In this document: positions 17,494 to 27,133 of the stretch, one piece after another
How the letters are laid out: each line of letters opens with the position of its first letter
How positions within the stretch are numbered: the stretch's first letter is position 1
Assembly (NCBI RefSeq): GCF_000468115.1
Contig: NZ_AVQI01000072.1
Coordinates: forward strand, 1-64,000
From: Treponema socranskii subsp. socranskii VPI DR56BR1116 = ATCC 35536
Lineage (GTDB): Bacteria; Spirochaetota; Spirochaetia; Treponematales; Treponemataceae
Direction of reading: 5' to 3'
Length of the DNA: 64,000 nt
Notes under the pieces: generated by a model
The model's database searches: none
The model's input: only the letters and a program-made list of their open reading frames with translations
Told to the model about the DNA's origin: nothing
Position numbers and translations under genes: made by a program

Positions 17494-18411
17494 ATGGTGA
17501 TGACAAAGGTTTTCGACAAATTAAAAGATCTACAGGAAATACTCGTACACAAATACGACCTTGAAAGAAAGGTACGCGAAGCGCCGAAACAGCTCACGTC
17601 GCAGGAAGAATTGCTCGATCGCATGAAAAAAGAATTTATCGGAAAAAACACCGACTACGAAGAAGCGAAAGCGAAAGTCGCCCGGTTGCAGAGCGAGCTC
17701 GACGAAGCGGTCAAATCGCGCGAATCGGGCGAAAAAGGCATGGACAACATCACGACGCACCGTGAATATGAAGCGCTCGACCGGCAGATTTCGGAAGCGT
17801 CACTCAAAGAACAGGACATCCGTAAAGATCTGCAAAAAGAGGAAAAAACGCTTGCCGATTTGAACGATAATTTAAAGCAAGTCGAAGCGATGATCAAATC
17901 GCAGGAAGCCGACCTCAACGCCGGGCGCGCTTCTCTCGACAAAGAGCTCAATTCATACAAAAGCGAACTCGCAGCCCTGCAGAAAAAAGAAAATAAAATC
18001 ACGCCCGATCTCGATCAGGAAATATTGTTTAAATTCGAGCGTATCATCCAGCGTAACACGCAGGGCATCGTCGCCGTCAAAAACGGCGTGTGTCAAGGCT
18101 GCTGTATGTTCCTTCCGGCGCAGTTTGCAAACGAAGTGCGCAAAAACGAAGATATTTTATTCTGTCCGTACTGCAGCCGCATTCTTTACTACGAAGAGGC
18201 GTCCGAGGATCAAAAACAGAGCTTTACGGGCAGCCTTGCAAACCTCGATGACGACGATGACTTTGAAGACGATTTCGAAGACGAAGACGAGGAAAACGAA
18301 GAAAAAGAAGCGGCCGGCGATGACGACGAAATCTTCGATGAAGAAGACGATATCGATGATGACGAAAACGAAGAAGACGATATCGATGATGAAGACGATG
18401 ATCAGTCGTAA
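17494..18411 (+). CDS. Coiled-coil zinc-ribbon protein (DUF164/CdsZ type)
   Basis: Residues 1-190 are an antiparallel coiled coil rich in E, K, L and Q. They are followed by a C4 zinc ribbon (CQGCC at about 198-202 and CPYC about 24 residues later) and then a tail of about 65 residues made almost entirely of D and E. The architecture matches the zf-RING_7/DUF164 family, seen in many bacteria and of no settled function. The acidic tail may be species-specific. Start ATG 17494 has an alternative ATG two codons on. In the middle of the dnaG-rpoD-mre region, the gene keeps its place in other treponemes as I remember. Confidence 0.8.
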   Translation: MVMTKVFDKLKDLQEILVHKYDLERKVREAPKQLTSQEELLDRMKKEFIGKNTDYEEAKAKVARLQSELDEAVKSRESGEKGMDNITTHREYEALDRQISEASLKEQDIRKDLQKEEKTLADLNDNLKQVEAMIKSQEADLNAGRASLDKELNSYKSELAALQKKENKITPDLDQEILFKFERIIQRNTQGIVAVKNGVCQGCCMFLPAQFANEVRKNEDILFCPYCSRILYYEEASEDQKQSFTGSLANLDDDDDFEDDFEDEDEENEEKEAAGDDDEIFDEEDDIDDDENEEDDIDDEDDDQS

Positions 18412-18476
18412 GCGATTCGGAATTGAACGCACAAATGCCGGTGCGAAAAAGTGCCGTGCATAAAATTGTTAATAAT

Positions 18477-18866
18477 ACGGATGGGATATAACCGCGCGGG
18501 CATTCTCTGATGAAAGAGCATATCCGTGAGGCAAAGTCCGGGCTCCGCCGGAAAAAATGCCGGGTAATCACCGGGCGGATGCGGGAACTGCAGAAGTGCA
18601 AAGCCCGCCTCCGACAGACAGTGCAGCAGAAAATATACCGCCCGTTGTAAAACGGGTAAGGGTGAAAAGGCGGTGTAAGAGACCGCCGCGCATCCGGCAA
18701 CGGGTGCGGCAGTGCAAACCTCATTTGGAGCAAAACCAAGCGGCAGCGGGTTTCCGGACCGTAACTGCAGGTAGGTTGCTTGAAGCGCAGGGTAATCTGC
18801 GTTCGAGACAGATGGTTATGTCGGCGTATCGTCGATACCAGAACCCGGCTTACCGTCCCATCCGTT
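18477..18866 (+). ncRNA. rnpB: RNase P RNA, bacterial type A
   Basis: Catalytic RNA for 5' maturation of tRNAs. The ends pair: ACGGATGGGA (18477-18486) with TCCCATCCGT (18856-18865). The conserved blocks are all present: GAGGCAAAGTCCGGGCTCC near 18530, the GGGTAAGGGTGAAAAGGCGG and GTAAGAGACCGCCGCGC segment, GGCAGTGCAAACCT, and the closing CAGAACCCGGCTTA. A T-run after the 3' end supplies termination. It occupies most of the 514-base gap between protein genes at 18412-18925; the remaining ~60 bases on each side hold nothing else recognisable. A C inserted in the usual GAGGAAAGTCC block is a small oddity. Confidence 0.93.
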
Positions 18867-18925
18867 TTTTTATTAGGTCGAATGTCGAGTTTCGGCGGTT
18901 TCCGAACGTGATTTTGTTAAACAGT

Positions 18926-19870
18926 ATGAACGGCAGCAGTAAAGAAGCGCACATATTCAAACGCAAAAGCAATCTCCTGCGCAATGCACTCATCGCGTTT
19001 TCCGCGTGTGCCGCGGCAGCCGCACTCGTGTTTTCATTTTCCCGCTTTGTCTTTCCGCGACTGCGCTCGGGATCCGTGTACGCGCTTTCCAAAAGCTGGA
19101 AATCCTACGACTATGAAAGCGTATATGAAATCAGCAAGGGCATTTTAAGCAGAACCCCGTTCAACAACGCCGCTCTCACGTACCACGGGTATGCGGCTTT
19201 TTACCTCGGCGTATCGTCTCTCGATAAGATGAACGAGCAGAATTACCTCGACGAAGCGATCAACAGTTTGCGTCTCGCGCTGCTCGACGCGCAAAGTTCG
19301 CTTACATCCCAGCTTTTCTACATGCTCGGCAAAGCGTATTTTTATAAAAATACCGTTTCGTCGTATTATTATGCCGACCTCGCGGTAAAATATCTCGAAC
19401 TTGCAAAAGCGCGCGGCTACAAAGCCGACGACATAGCCGAATATTTGGGATTAAGCTACGCCGCGCTCGGCATGACGATGGAGAGCATCTCTTCGTTTAC
19501 GGAAGCGCTCCTTGTACGGGAATCCGATATGCTGCTCTTTTCCATCGCGGAGCAGTATTACAAAGCGGGGCAAAATGCGGCGGCGGAGCAGTACCTCTTC
19601 CGCGTCATAAAAGAATGCGACGACGAAAATTTGATCTTGCAAAGCCGTATGCTCCTCGGTAGTATTTACATTGCGGAAAACAAATACGAAGAGGCGACGG
19701 AAGAATTTTTGAGCGTTTTGGAAAAAGATGAAAATTCCGCCGATGCGCATTACCAGCTCGGCATACTATATGAAAAACAGGGCGATATGGTGAAAGCCAG
19801 AGCGGAGTGGCGAAACGCGCTTCGCATACAGGTAAATCACCGCGGCGCTTTGGAAAAAATGGCGGACTAA
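18926..19870 (+). CDS. TPR-repeat membrane-anchored protein
   Basis: The 314-residue protein has an N-terminal membrane anchor (about 20-43) and then tetratricopeptide repeats to the end, with several clear A-x-x-x-L-G-x-x-Y units and the last complete TPR (DAHYQLGILYEKQGDMVKA) near residue 285. TPR domains mediate protein contacts. Lying between rnpB and mreB in the same orientation, it may belong to the cell-elongation set (inference). The ATG at 18926 has no good ribosome-binding site; a GTG six codons upstream is possible. Longer upstream frames would run through rnpB and are excluded. Confidence 0.7.
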   Translation: MNGSSKEAHIFKRKSNLLRNALIAFSACAAAAALVFSFSRFVFPRLRSGSVYALSKSWKSYDYESVYEISKGILSRTPFNNAALTYHGYAAFYLGVSSLDKMNEQNYLDEAINSLRLALLDAQSSLTSQLFYMLGKAYFYKNTVSSYYYADLAVKYLELAKARGYKADDIAEYLGLSYAALGMTMESISSFTEALLVRESDMLLFSIAEQYYKAGQNAAAEQYLFRVIKECDDENLILQSRMLLGSIYIAENKYEEATEEFLSVLEKDENSADAHYQLGILYEKQGDMVKARAEWRNALRIQVNHRGALEKMAD

Positions 19871-19893
19871 ATCGTTTCGGGAGGCATAACAAA

Positions 19894-20931
19894 ATGGGTC
19901 TGTTTGATAATTTTTCGATCGACATCGGCATCGATCTCGGTACCTGCAATACGCTGATCTACGTGCGCGGCAAGGGCATCGTCATAGACGAACCGTCCGT
20001 CGTCGCCGTCGAAAAAGGGACAAAGCGCGTCAGAGCCGTGGGTGCCGAAGCGAAAAGCATGCTCGACAAAACGCCGAGCAGCATCATCGCAATCCGTCCG
20101 CTTGCAGACGGCGTCATCGCCGATATCGACAGCACCGAAAAAATGATAAAATATTTTATCTCGAAGATCACCCCCCGTCATCAGTTTTTCCGCCCCATGC
20201 GCATGAGAATCGGCATACCCTCGTGTATCACCGATGTCGAACGAAGAGCAGTTATCGAAGCCGCTCTCCGTTCCGGCGCAAAACAAGTCGAAACGATTGC
20301 GGAGTCGAGAGCCGCTGCGATCGGTGCCAAAATTCCGATCTTCGAGCCGGCCGGTCACATGGTATGCGACATCGGCGGCGGCACGACCGAAGTCAGCGTC
20401 ATCTCCCTCGGCGATATGGTCATCACGAATGCGATCCGCGTCGGCGGCGACAAATTCGACGAAGCCATTGTCAAGCACGTCAAAAGCGTTCACAATTTGA
20501 TCATCGGCCGCCAGATGGCCGAACGCCTGAAAATTCAAATCGGAAATGCAACGCCCGATAAGACGATCGAAAAGATGGAACTGCGCGGGACGGACGCGAT
20601 CACCGGTCTTCCGCGCCGCCTCGAAATCGACAGTGTCGAAGTCAGAGAAGCGCTGAAAGATCCCGTCACAAGAATCGTCGAAGAGATCAAGAGCACACTC
20701 GGACACACGCCGCCCGAACTCGCCGCCGACATCGTAGACCGCGGTATCGTCATGACCGGCGGCGGCTCCATGCTCAAAGGGCTTCCGAAGCTCATCTCAA
20801 AGGAGACGGGAGTTCCCGTCATCCTCGTCGAGCACCCGCTCGAATGCGTTGCGATCGGAGCGGGGGAGGCCTTCGAACTGTTTAAAGACAGATCGCTCGA
20901 CCGCGCGATTTACGCAAACCTCAACGACTAG
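19894..20931 (+). CDS. mreB: Actin-like cell-shape protein MreB
   Basis: Filament-forming actin homologue that directs lateral wall synthesis. The ATP-binding motifs are GIDLGTCNT near the N-terminus and CDIGGGTTE in the middle; 345 residues is the family length. The start is set by GGGAGG at 19879-19884. It heads the mreB-mreC-mreD-mrdA-rodA operon, all in the same direction with overlaps or short gaps. Confidence 0.96.
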   Translation: MGLFDNFSIDIGIDLGTCNTLIYVRGKGIVIDEPSVVAVEKGTKRVRAVGAEAKSMLDKTPSSIIAIRPLADGVIADIDSTEKMIKYFISKITPRHQFFRPMRMRIGIPSCITDVERRAVIEAALRSGAKQVETIAESRAAAIGAKIPIFEPAGHMVCDIGGGTTEVSVISLGDMVITNAIRVGGDKFDEAIVKHVKSVHNLIIGRQMAERLKIQIGNATPDKTIEKMELRGTDAITGLPRRLEIDSVEVREALKDPVTRIVEEIKSTLGHTPPELAADIVDRGIVMTGGGSMLKGLPKLISKETGVPVILVEHPLECVAIGAGEAFELFKDRSLDRAIYANLND

Positions 20932-20940
20932 CGGCGCCTC

Positions 20941-21804
20941 ATGCACATTCGCGTAAAATCATCCTTCAGATTCAGATTTCCCGAATTCGTGCTCGCTTTG
21001 CTCGTCGTCGTTTCGGGCGTTTTTCTCGCGTTTACGACCGGCAGCTTTGTCGTCAATTTCGGACGCATCGGCTTTTCGATCTTTTCGACTGCGGAAAAAG
21101 GCGTTTTTTTCGTAACGGATTCGGCAAAACGGAGTATCACAGCCGTACGGGAACTGTCCGAGCTGAAACAAAATTACGACGAACTCGTCCTCAAACTGCA
21201 AAATTACGAACAGATGCAGCGGACAAATGCCGAAATACGCAAAGAAAACGAACAACTTAAAGAGCAGCTCGATTTCGCCAAATCGATCGAACAAAAAAAT
21301 TACCCTGCGCAGATCATATCGCGCGATGTCGATAAGCTCTATGCATCCCTCACGATAGATAAGGGAAGCGTCAGCGGCATCGGCAAAAACATGCCGGTTA
21401 TCGCATACCAAAACGGAAACATCGCCCTCGTCGGAAAAGTCGTCGAAGTCGGCCGATTTACGAGTACGATCATGCCGGTGTACAGCATCGACTGTACGGT
21501 GTCGGCACGCATTCAAAATACGCGCGATTTGGGACTCGTGTCGGGCTTCGGAGACGATACGAAGCTTTCGCTCAAATACATCAAAAAACGCGTCATGGAT
21601 ACGCTCAATTACGGAGACGTCATCGTGACGTCGGGCGAAAACGGAAACTATATGCGCAATATGCCGATCGGCTCCATCTCCGAAATCCGTGTCGTCGAAT
21701 ACGATTCGTCGCTCGAAATCGACGTTGCTCCTCTCATCGATTTTCCGCGCCTCGAAACGGTTATCGTCGTCGACGTTAAAAGCGAAACGGAGGAAACGCG
21801 ATGA
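20941..21804 (+). CDS. mreC: Rod-shape-determining protein MreC
   Basis: Periplasmic organiser that links the wall enzymes to MreB. It has one N-terminal membrane span (about 15-37), a coiled coil (about 60-115) and the two-lobed beta domain typical of MreC, with V-x-x-x-x-GNIALVGKV in the first lobe. 287 residues. Its stop overlaps the mreD start. Confidence 0.93.
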   Translation: MHIRVKSSFRFRFPEFVLALLVVVSGVFLAFTTGSFVVNFGRIGFSIFSTAEKGVFFVTDSAKRSITAVRELSELKQNYDELVLKLQNYEQMQRTNAEIRKENEQLKEQLDFAKSIEQKNYPAQIISRDVDKLYASLTIDKGSVSGIGKNMPVIAYQNGNIALVGKVVEVGRFTSTIMPVYSIDCTVSARIQNTRDLGLVSGFGDDTKLSLKYIKKRVMDTLNYGDVIVTSGENGNYMRNMPIGSISEIRVVEYDSSLEIDVAPLIDFPRLETVIVVDVKSETEETR

Positions 21805-22307
21805 AGTCATACATCGTATCGGCGATCGTTCTCTTTTGCGCCGTCCTCATCGAAACCGCGGTTCTCTCGAATATCGCTTTGCTTCCTGCCGTTCCCGATC
21901 TTTTGCTTTTGTGTTCGCTCTACCTATCGTTTTTAAACGGCAAAACGTCGGGCGAAATAAACGGTTTCGTTTCGGGCGCGTTTTTGGATTTCCTTTCGGC
22001 ATCTCCGTTCGGCTTCCACTGCCTGTATCGGACGCTCATCGGATACGTTTTCGGCGCGCTCGGCAGCGTTTTCAATTCCGACGGAATCGTCATGCCTTCT
22101 CTGTGCGCATTCGGGGCGACTTTATTAAAAGCTTTTTTCGTGTGGCTCATATCGTTGCTTTTTCCGAACGTAAACGCCGTGTACCGCGTGTTATCCCTTC
22201 CGTTCCTTTTCGAACTCGCATGTAATACGATCCTTGCACCCCTCGTCTTTAAATTTCTGTCGCTGTTCCGTTCGGTGCTTTCAACAGAGCGAAGGAGCGC
22301 GCTGTGA
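21801..22307 (+). CDS. mreD: Rod-shape-determining membrane protein MreD
   Basis: Five or six hydrophobic segments in 168 residues, as in the MreD family of the elongasome. ATGA overlap with mreC at the start and GTGA overlap with mrdA at the end indicate tight coupling. Sequence identity to named MreD proteins cannot be read by eye; the call rests on position, length and membrane profile. Confidence 0.88.
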   Translation: MKSYIVSAIVLFCAVLIETAVLSNIALLPAVPDLLLLCSLYLSFLNGKTSGEINGFVSGAFLDFLSASPFGFHCLYRTLIGYVFGALGSVFNSDGIVMPSLCAFGATLLKAFFVWLISLLFPNVNAVYRVLSLPFLFELACNTILAPLVFKFLSLFRSVLSTERRSAL

Positions 22308-24184
22308 CGGACGATATGCCGCAGGACCGCCGTGCACCCGTTTTGTCGAAATCCCTCCGCATCGTTTTGCTCGAAGCGGCGATCGTGCTTTGCTTTGCAG
22401 TTTACGTCTATCGGCTCTTTTCGATGCAAGTGCTGCTTTCAGATACATATCGCACGCAGTCTCGCACGGTTTCGAGTCAAGTTTCCCGCATTCCTGCACA
22501 GCGGGGCGAAATATTCGACAGAAATGCAACCGTACCGATGGTCATCAATACCGATTCCTTTGCCGTCGAAATAACTCCTGCGGAAATTCCGGCGGGATAC
22601 TACGATACGGTCGCTTCGCGCCTTGCGCAATACCTCGGCGTTTCGAAATTCGATATCGATAAACGCATTCCGGAAAAACTTCGAAAATCTTATACGGCGA
22701 TCACCGTGCGCTCGAACGTTTCGTTTGAAACGATTTCGAACATCGCCGAAAATAAAATCGATTTACCCGGAGTTTCGTGGGTATCGCGCCCGATTCGAAA
22801 CTACGTGGAAACGGGTTCTCTTTCGCACATCATCGGCTACGTCGGAGACATCACACAGGAAGAGATCAACGTGTTATACAATCAAGGCTATACGAGAAAC
22901 AGCGTCGTCGGAAAAACGGGAATCGAACGGCAGTACGATCAGCTTTTGCAGGGAACGAGCGGCATCGAAAGCCGCACGGTCGACGTTCGCGGGCGTATCC
23001 TTTCGGACAAGCCCGACATCCGTCCGCCCCAGCCGGGAAAAAATCTCGTTTTGACGATCGACTCGCGCATTCAAACGCTTGCCGAAAAAACGCTCGGAAA
23101 TAGGGTAGGGGCGGTCGTCGTTTTAAAGCCTGCGACGGGTGAAATACTTGCGCTCGTATCCTATCCGTATTTCGATCCGAACATATTCAATTCCGACGAC
23201 TATGCGCAGGAATTCGTAAAGCTCCGCGACAGTCCGGAAAAGCCGCTTTTAAATAGGGCCGTCGCAGCGCAATATCCGCCGGGTTCGACGTTTAAAATCA
23301 TCATGGTATCCGCTCTTTTGCAGGAAAAAAGTTTTTCTCCGTTTGAAAAAATCGAATGCAAAGGAAAACTCGTCTACGGTAACCGCACGTTCCATTGCCA
23401 CGTCCACGAACCCGGACACGGCTGGCTCGATTTGAAAAACGCGCTCGCGCAGTCCTGTGACGTTTACTTTTGGACGATCGGACGCGATTATCTCGGCATC
23501 GACAAAATCGCACAGTATTCGACGATATTCGGACTCGGAAAAAGCGCCGAAATCGATTTACCGAATCAAGTGTCGGGTTTTATTCCGACGGCGCAGTGGA
23601 AAGAGCGAAAGTACCACGAACGGTGGCTCGGAGGCGATACGATGTCCGCTTCCATCGGACAGGGCTATATCCTCGCCACACCTCTCCAAGTTGCCGATAT
23701 GATGGCGATGGTGTGCAACGAAGGCGTCATCTATAAACCGCATCTGCTCAAAGAAGTGCGGAACCCTGTGACAAATGAAGTTATCACTGAAGTAAAGCCG
23801 GAAGTGTTATTTAAATCCGACATACCGAGCGACGTGTGGAAGACCGTGCAGGAAGACTGCCGTTATACGATCACCGACGGCACACCCCAATACCCGATGC
23901 GCAATCGATTCGTGCAGAGCGCGGGAAAGACGGGAACGTCCGAAGTCGCGCAGTATAAAAACAGCTGGCACTCGTGGATGGTCGCCTATGCGCCCTACGA
24001 TGCGCCGGTCGAAGATCAAGTCGTCGTTTCGACGCTCGTCGAAGCGGTAAACCCGTGGGAATGGTGGTCACCCTATGCGACGAATATCATCATACAGGGC
24101 ATCTTCGCAAATCAAACCTATGAAGAAGCCGTAAACGCGCTCGGCTTTCATTACCTCCTTGCAAACGGAAACCGACAGGAGTAG
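22304..24184 (+). CDS. mrdA: Penicillin-binding protein 2 (elongation transpeptidase)
   Basis: Class B PBP of 626 residues: short cytoplasmic tail, membrane span (about 21-42), PBP dimerisation domain, then transpeptidase. The active-site serine is Ser328 in STFK, SCD follows in AQSCDVYF, and KTG is at 542-544. The GTG start at 22304 overlaps the mreD stop. It crosslinks lateral-wall peptidoglycan with its partner RodA, encoded next. Confidence 0.94.
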   Translation: MTDDMPQDRRAPVLSKSLRIVLLEAAIVLCFAVYVYRLFSMQVLLSDTYRTQSRTVSSQVSRIPAQRGEIFDRNATVPMVINTDSFAVEITPAEIPAGYYDTVASRLAQYLGVSKFDIDKRIPEKLRKSYTAITVRSNVSFETISNIAENKIDLPGVSWVSRPIRNYVETGSLSHIIGYVGDITQEEINVLYNQGYTRNSVVGKTGIERQYDQLLQGTSGIESRTVDVRGRILSDKPDIRPPQPGKNLVLTIDSRIQTLAEKTLGNRVGAVVVLKPATGEILALVSYPYFDPNIFNSDDYAQEFVKLRDSPEKPLLNRAVAAQYPPGSTFKIIMVSALLQEKSFSPFEKIECKGKLVYGNRTFHCHVHEPGHGWLDLKNALAQSCDVYFWTIGRDYLGIDKIAQYSTIFGLGKSAEIDLPNQVSGFIPTAQWKERKYHERWLGGDTMSASIGQGYILATPLQVADMMAMVCNEGVIYKPHLLKEVRNPVTNEVITEVKPEVLFKSDIPSDVWKTVQEDCRYTITDGTPQYPMRNRFVQSAGKTGTSEVAQYKNSWHSWMVAYAPYDAPVEDQVVVSTLVEAVNPWEWWSPYATNIIIQGIFANQTYEEAVNALGFHYLLANGNRQE

Positions 24185-24188
24185 GGAA

Positions 24189-25502
24189 GTGAAACTGAAA
24201 ATTACCGATGCCTTCGATTACGTTCTCCTCTTTTGCGTCCTTGCGCTCACTGCAGCCGGCATCGCATTTATCTATTCGTCGGGAATCAATTCGGACGGCA
24301 TTCTTGTCACAAAAGAATACGTCAAACAGATTGTGTGGGCGTCGTTCGGTCTTGCACTTATCGTCGTCTGTGCGCTCTACGATTACCGTAAAACCGCCCG
24401 CTACGCGTACATCGTATACGCAGCCCTCGGCGCAGTGCTTTTATATACCGTCGTGTTCGGCCGCTACGTCAACGGAGCACGCAGCTGGATCGGTATCGGC
24501 GACTTCGGCGTACAGCCGTCCGAATTCGGTAAAATCGTATTTATCGTTTTTCTCGCAAAATACCTTTCCGAAAGCCGTACCGAAGTTCCGCTAAAGCGCT
24601 TTGTAATCGCCGTTTTGATTTTCGGCTTTCCCGCATTGCTGATCCTCGCGCAGCCGGATTTGGGAACCGCAAGCGTCTATATTCCGATCTTCCTCGTCAT
24701 GTGCTTTATGGCGGACATCCCGCTGCGCTACATATTGTTCGTATTCGGTACCGGCATGGCGACGATTTTTTTTACCGTGCTTCCCGTGTGGAACGACGTC
24801 ATCGCGCATCGGAAGATTCCCGCGATCGGAGCGCTCACCGACATACGCTTGCGCCTTTTGCTCATCGCCGCATCTCTTTCGATTACGCTTATCGGAATCG
24901 TCGTGCGGCGCTATTTGCGCGGTCAACGGTATTTTTATTGGATTTCATACGTATCGCTCATCGTTGCGCTTTCGCTTTTCGGTTCATACGGAGCCGGACG
25001 CGTACTCAAAGAATATCAAATCAGCCGCCTCATCGTATTTATGGATCCGTCCGTAGACCCGCGCGGAAGCGGTTGGAATATCATCCAGTCAAAAATCGCG
25101 ATCGGAGCGGGCGGCATATTCGGCAGGTCGTTTTTACACGGAACGCAGAGCCACTATCGATTTTTGCCGCAGCAGAGTACCGACTTTATATTCAGCATTT
25201 TGTCGGAAGAACTCGGCTTTATAGGCGGACTTGTCGTCTTTGTGCTGTACGGCCTTATCTTTTTCCGGACGTTGAAAATCATGCGGAATGCGACGGGCTA
25301 TGGATTGTATATTGCAGCGGGTATACTCGGCATGTTCTTTTTTCACTTTTTCGTCAACATCGGTATGGTTATGGGCATCATGCCGATTACGGGAATACCG
25401 CTTTTGTTTTTGTCCTACGGAGGTTCTTCGCTGTGGACTGCGATGATCGCCGTAGGGCTCCTCATGAGTATCAATTACCACAAATACGGATTCGACGCGT
25501 AA
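24189..25502 (+). CDS. rodA: Peptidoglycan glycosyltransferase RodA
   Basis: SEDS-family polymerase with about ten membrane segments in 437 residues. The conserved segments GARSWIGIG, QPDLGT and the late NIGMVMGIMPITGIPLLFLSYGGSS region are present, with the last two spanning the catalytic Asp/loop area. The GTG at 24189 is chosen because AGGAG lies at 24177-24181. It closes the elongation operon. Confidence 0.94.
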   Translation: MKLKITDAFDYVLLFCVLALTAAGIAFIYSSGINSDGILVTKEYVKQIVWASFGLALIVVCALYDYRKTARYAYIVYAALGAVLLYTVVFGRYVNGARSWIGIGDFGVQPSEFGKIVFIVFLAKYLSESRTEVPLKRFVIAVLIFGFPALLILAQPDLGTASVYIPIFLVMCFMADIPLRYILFVFGTGMATIFFTVLPVWNDVIAHRKIPAIGALTDIRLRLLLIAASLSITLIGIVVRRYLRGQRYFYWISYVSLIVALSLFGSYGAGRVLKEYQISRLIVFMDPSVDPRGSGWNIIQSKIAIGAGGIFGRSFLHGTQSHYRFLPQQSTDFIFSILSEELGFIGGLVVFVLYGLIFFRTLKIMRNATGYGLYIAAGILGMFFFHFFVNIGMVMGIMPITGIPLLFLSYGGSSLWTAMIAVGLLMSINYHKYGFDA

Positions 25503-25543
25503 AAGTAAAACGACTTATTTTTACGGGGTACTGCATATTCATC

Positions 25544-25650
25544 GGTAGACAGAATTCGACACATAATCGACATTTTAAAATACTATCTAAAAAGCAGGGT
25601 AAACACCCCTGTTTTAAATGGCTTTTTTTATATCTTTTGGTAGACAGAAT
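25544..25650. repeat. Intergenic region with a 12-base direct repeat and a hairpin
   Basis: GGTAGACAGAAT occurs at 25544-25555 and again at 25639-25650, 95 bases apart, flanking the hairpin at 25595-25615. The 248-base gap between rodA and the nonulosonate unit contains no other recognisable gene. Confidence 0.45.
25595..25627. terminator. Terminator between rodA and the nonulosonate operon
   Basis: CAGGG and CCCTG (with an extra C in the 3' arm) close a short loop at 25595-25612. T-rich sequence lies on the plus-strand side (gttttaaatggctttttttat) and AAAAAG (25588-25593) on the other side gives a T-run for the minus strand. It probably stops transcripts from both sides. Confidence 0.6.
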
Positions 25651-25750
25651 ATACATTATCGGATGTAAAATTAAGGCGGAAAAAAATATATAAAATTCTC
25701 CCCATTGTCTTTTTTTATTCTCCATCTCTCTCTCGTAACACACTGTTTTT

Positions 25751-27106
25751 TTATGCTTCAAAATATCTTTTTATAGAAACCTTAGTGTCATTCGTTAATT
25801 CGGTTATTTTTACACATTCACAATAGCCGTACGCATTATTTGCTGCAACTCCTATGACATCGATATCGTTTAGAAAAACCGTATTGTTATCAAACGTATA
25901 TGTCCATTCTTTACCGGGAATGGCAAAATCAAAATTATCCCAATAATAACGCCCTTGTTTATCTTTGATAGCTAAAAACGGCTGTGGACCAAAAATGGCA
26001 TGTGACGTTTTTACGCGCAGAATATCCTGTGTGTCATTTTTTGTAATTTTTACCGTAAGTTCAAATGTTTCCGGTTTTAAGTTCAAACAATTTCTCATTG
26101 CAGAAACCGCATCGGAATATATAAAATCTACGTCAGAATATTTTATTGAGGTTGATTTTATTAAATCTCGTACACGATTTATTTCAAAAATCATATCTTT
26201 GTAATCATGATCGGTAAATGCAAGTATCGCATTCATACCCGAAGCAGCCTGTTTGAATGCGTCATCAACATCTTCCAAACTTAACTGTCTGATTCTTGCA
26301 TACATATTCAAGCATTTCGTGATCCAACGACGACAAGTACCCTCCTTTTGATAATCATCGTGATCGGGATGATAAGGATACCACTTTACCGGTGCATGCC
26401 GCCAATCTCCAAAACGACCGTTTGCGCAGTCCAATTGTTGCGTATCTTCGTGAACTGCTTGGTTACCATAATCGAACGGTATCCATTGTTCCAAAAAGAA
26501 ATTCGAATCCGGCCGCTCAGTGTGAAATCCCGGTCTAAAAACGACAGGAAACCACTGTCGATCTATTATTTTACGGCAGTAAATCTGATTTAAATTTTCA
26601 CTGCCCCAAAAAGCGGTGCCGGAATCGTTATAATTACCTGAGTATGAAACAGGATGATGATGAAATCCGATACAATCGCCTTTATTTTGTTCGGACACCA
26701 TTTTCATATAACGATCGAAAATTTTATGATGTCCGGCATCACGATGTCTCGGATTATTGCCGGTAAAACCCACGTGATCCATGCAAAACCAATTATATAT
26801 CCATCCGTGTCCATAGGAGTCGGGACAGGCGTTTCGAAATTCATCCGATGTAATTTGAGCAAGCATTTTTTGAATCTCGTCCCAGTCTCCCTTTGTGGTT
26901 ATTTTATTTTTATCGACTAAATTTTTTACAGCTTCCTCTTTTCCGTCAAGGGGATATTCGCCTTTTTGAAGTTTTATTAAATTTTCTTTTGTTGGTTCAA
27001 TCGTTATGCCGAATACATCTTTTATCCGTTCAAACGGTACGATAGGTGTTTCGTACAAAGGGCCTTCAGTATCGATACAATGCACGATATATACTTTCCC
27101 GTTCAT
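25751..27106 (-). CDS. WbmS-like putative polysaccharide deacetylase of the nonulosonate operon
   Basis: The 451-residue protein opens with a strand-loop VYIVHCIDTEGP, resembling the first metal-binding Asp of NodB-type deacetylases, and later has FHHHPVSYSGN, which could hold the His ligands. It resembles WbmS-like proteins seen in glycan clusters (memory, moderate); the C-terminal 120 residues look like a beta domain. A hydrolytic trimming of an acyl group from a sugar would fit the cluster, but the substrate is not known. It is the last gene of the unit, 27 bases after neuC/legG, with AT-rich codons. Confidence 0.5.
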   Translation of the reverse strand: MNGKVYIVHCIDTEGPLYETPIVPFERIKDVFGITIEPTKENLIKLQKGEYPLDGKEEAVKNLVDKNKITTKGDWDEIQKMLAQITSDEFRNACPDSYGHGWIYNWFCMDHVGFTGNNPRHRDAGHHKIFDRYMKMVSEQNKGDCIGFHHHPVSYSGNYNDSGTAFWGSENLNQIYCRKIIDRQWFPVVFRPGFHTERPDSNFFLEQWIPFDYGNQAVHEDTQQLDCANGRFGDWRHAPVKWYPYHPDHDDYQKEGTCRRWITKCLNMYARIRQLSLEDVDDAFKQAASGMNAILAFTDHDYKDMIFEINRVRDLIKSTSIKYSDVDFIYSDAVSAMRNCLNLKPETFELTVKITKNDTQDILRVKTSHAIFGPQPFLAIKDKQGRYYWDNFDFAIPGKEWTYTFDNNTVFLNDIDVIGVAANNAYGYCECVKITELTNDTKVSIKRYFEA

Positions 27107-27133
27107 TTTAATTATTCCTCTTTAAATCGCTGT

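Noticed and set aside
18557-18925. Extending the TPR gene start upstream to about 18557
   Set aside because: That region is RNase P RNA with paired ends and all conserved blocks.
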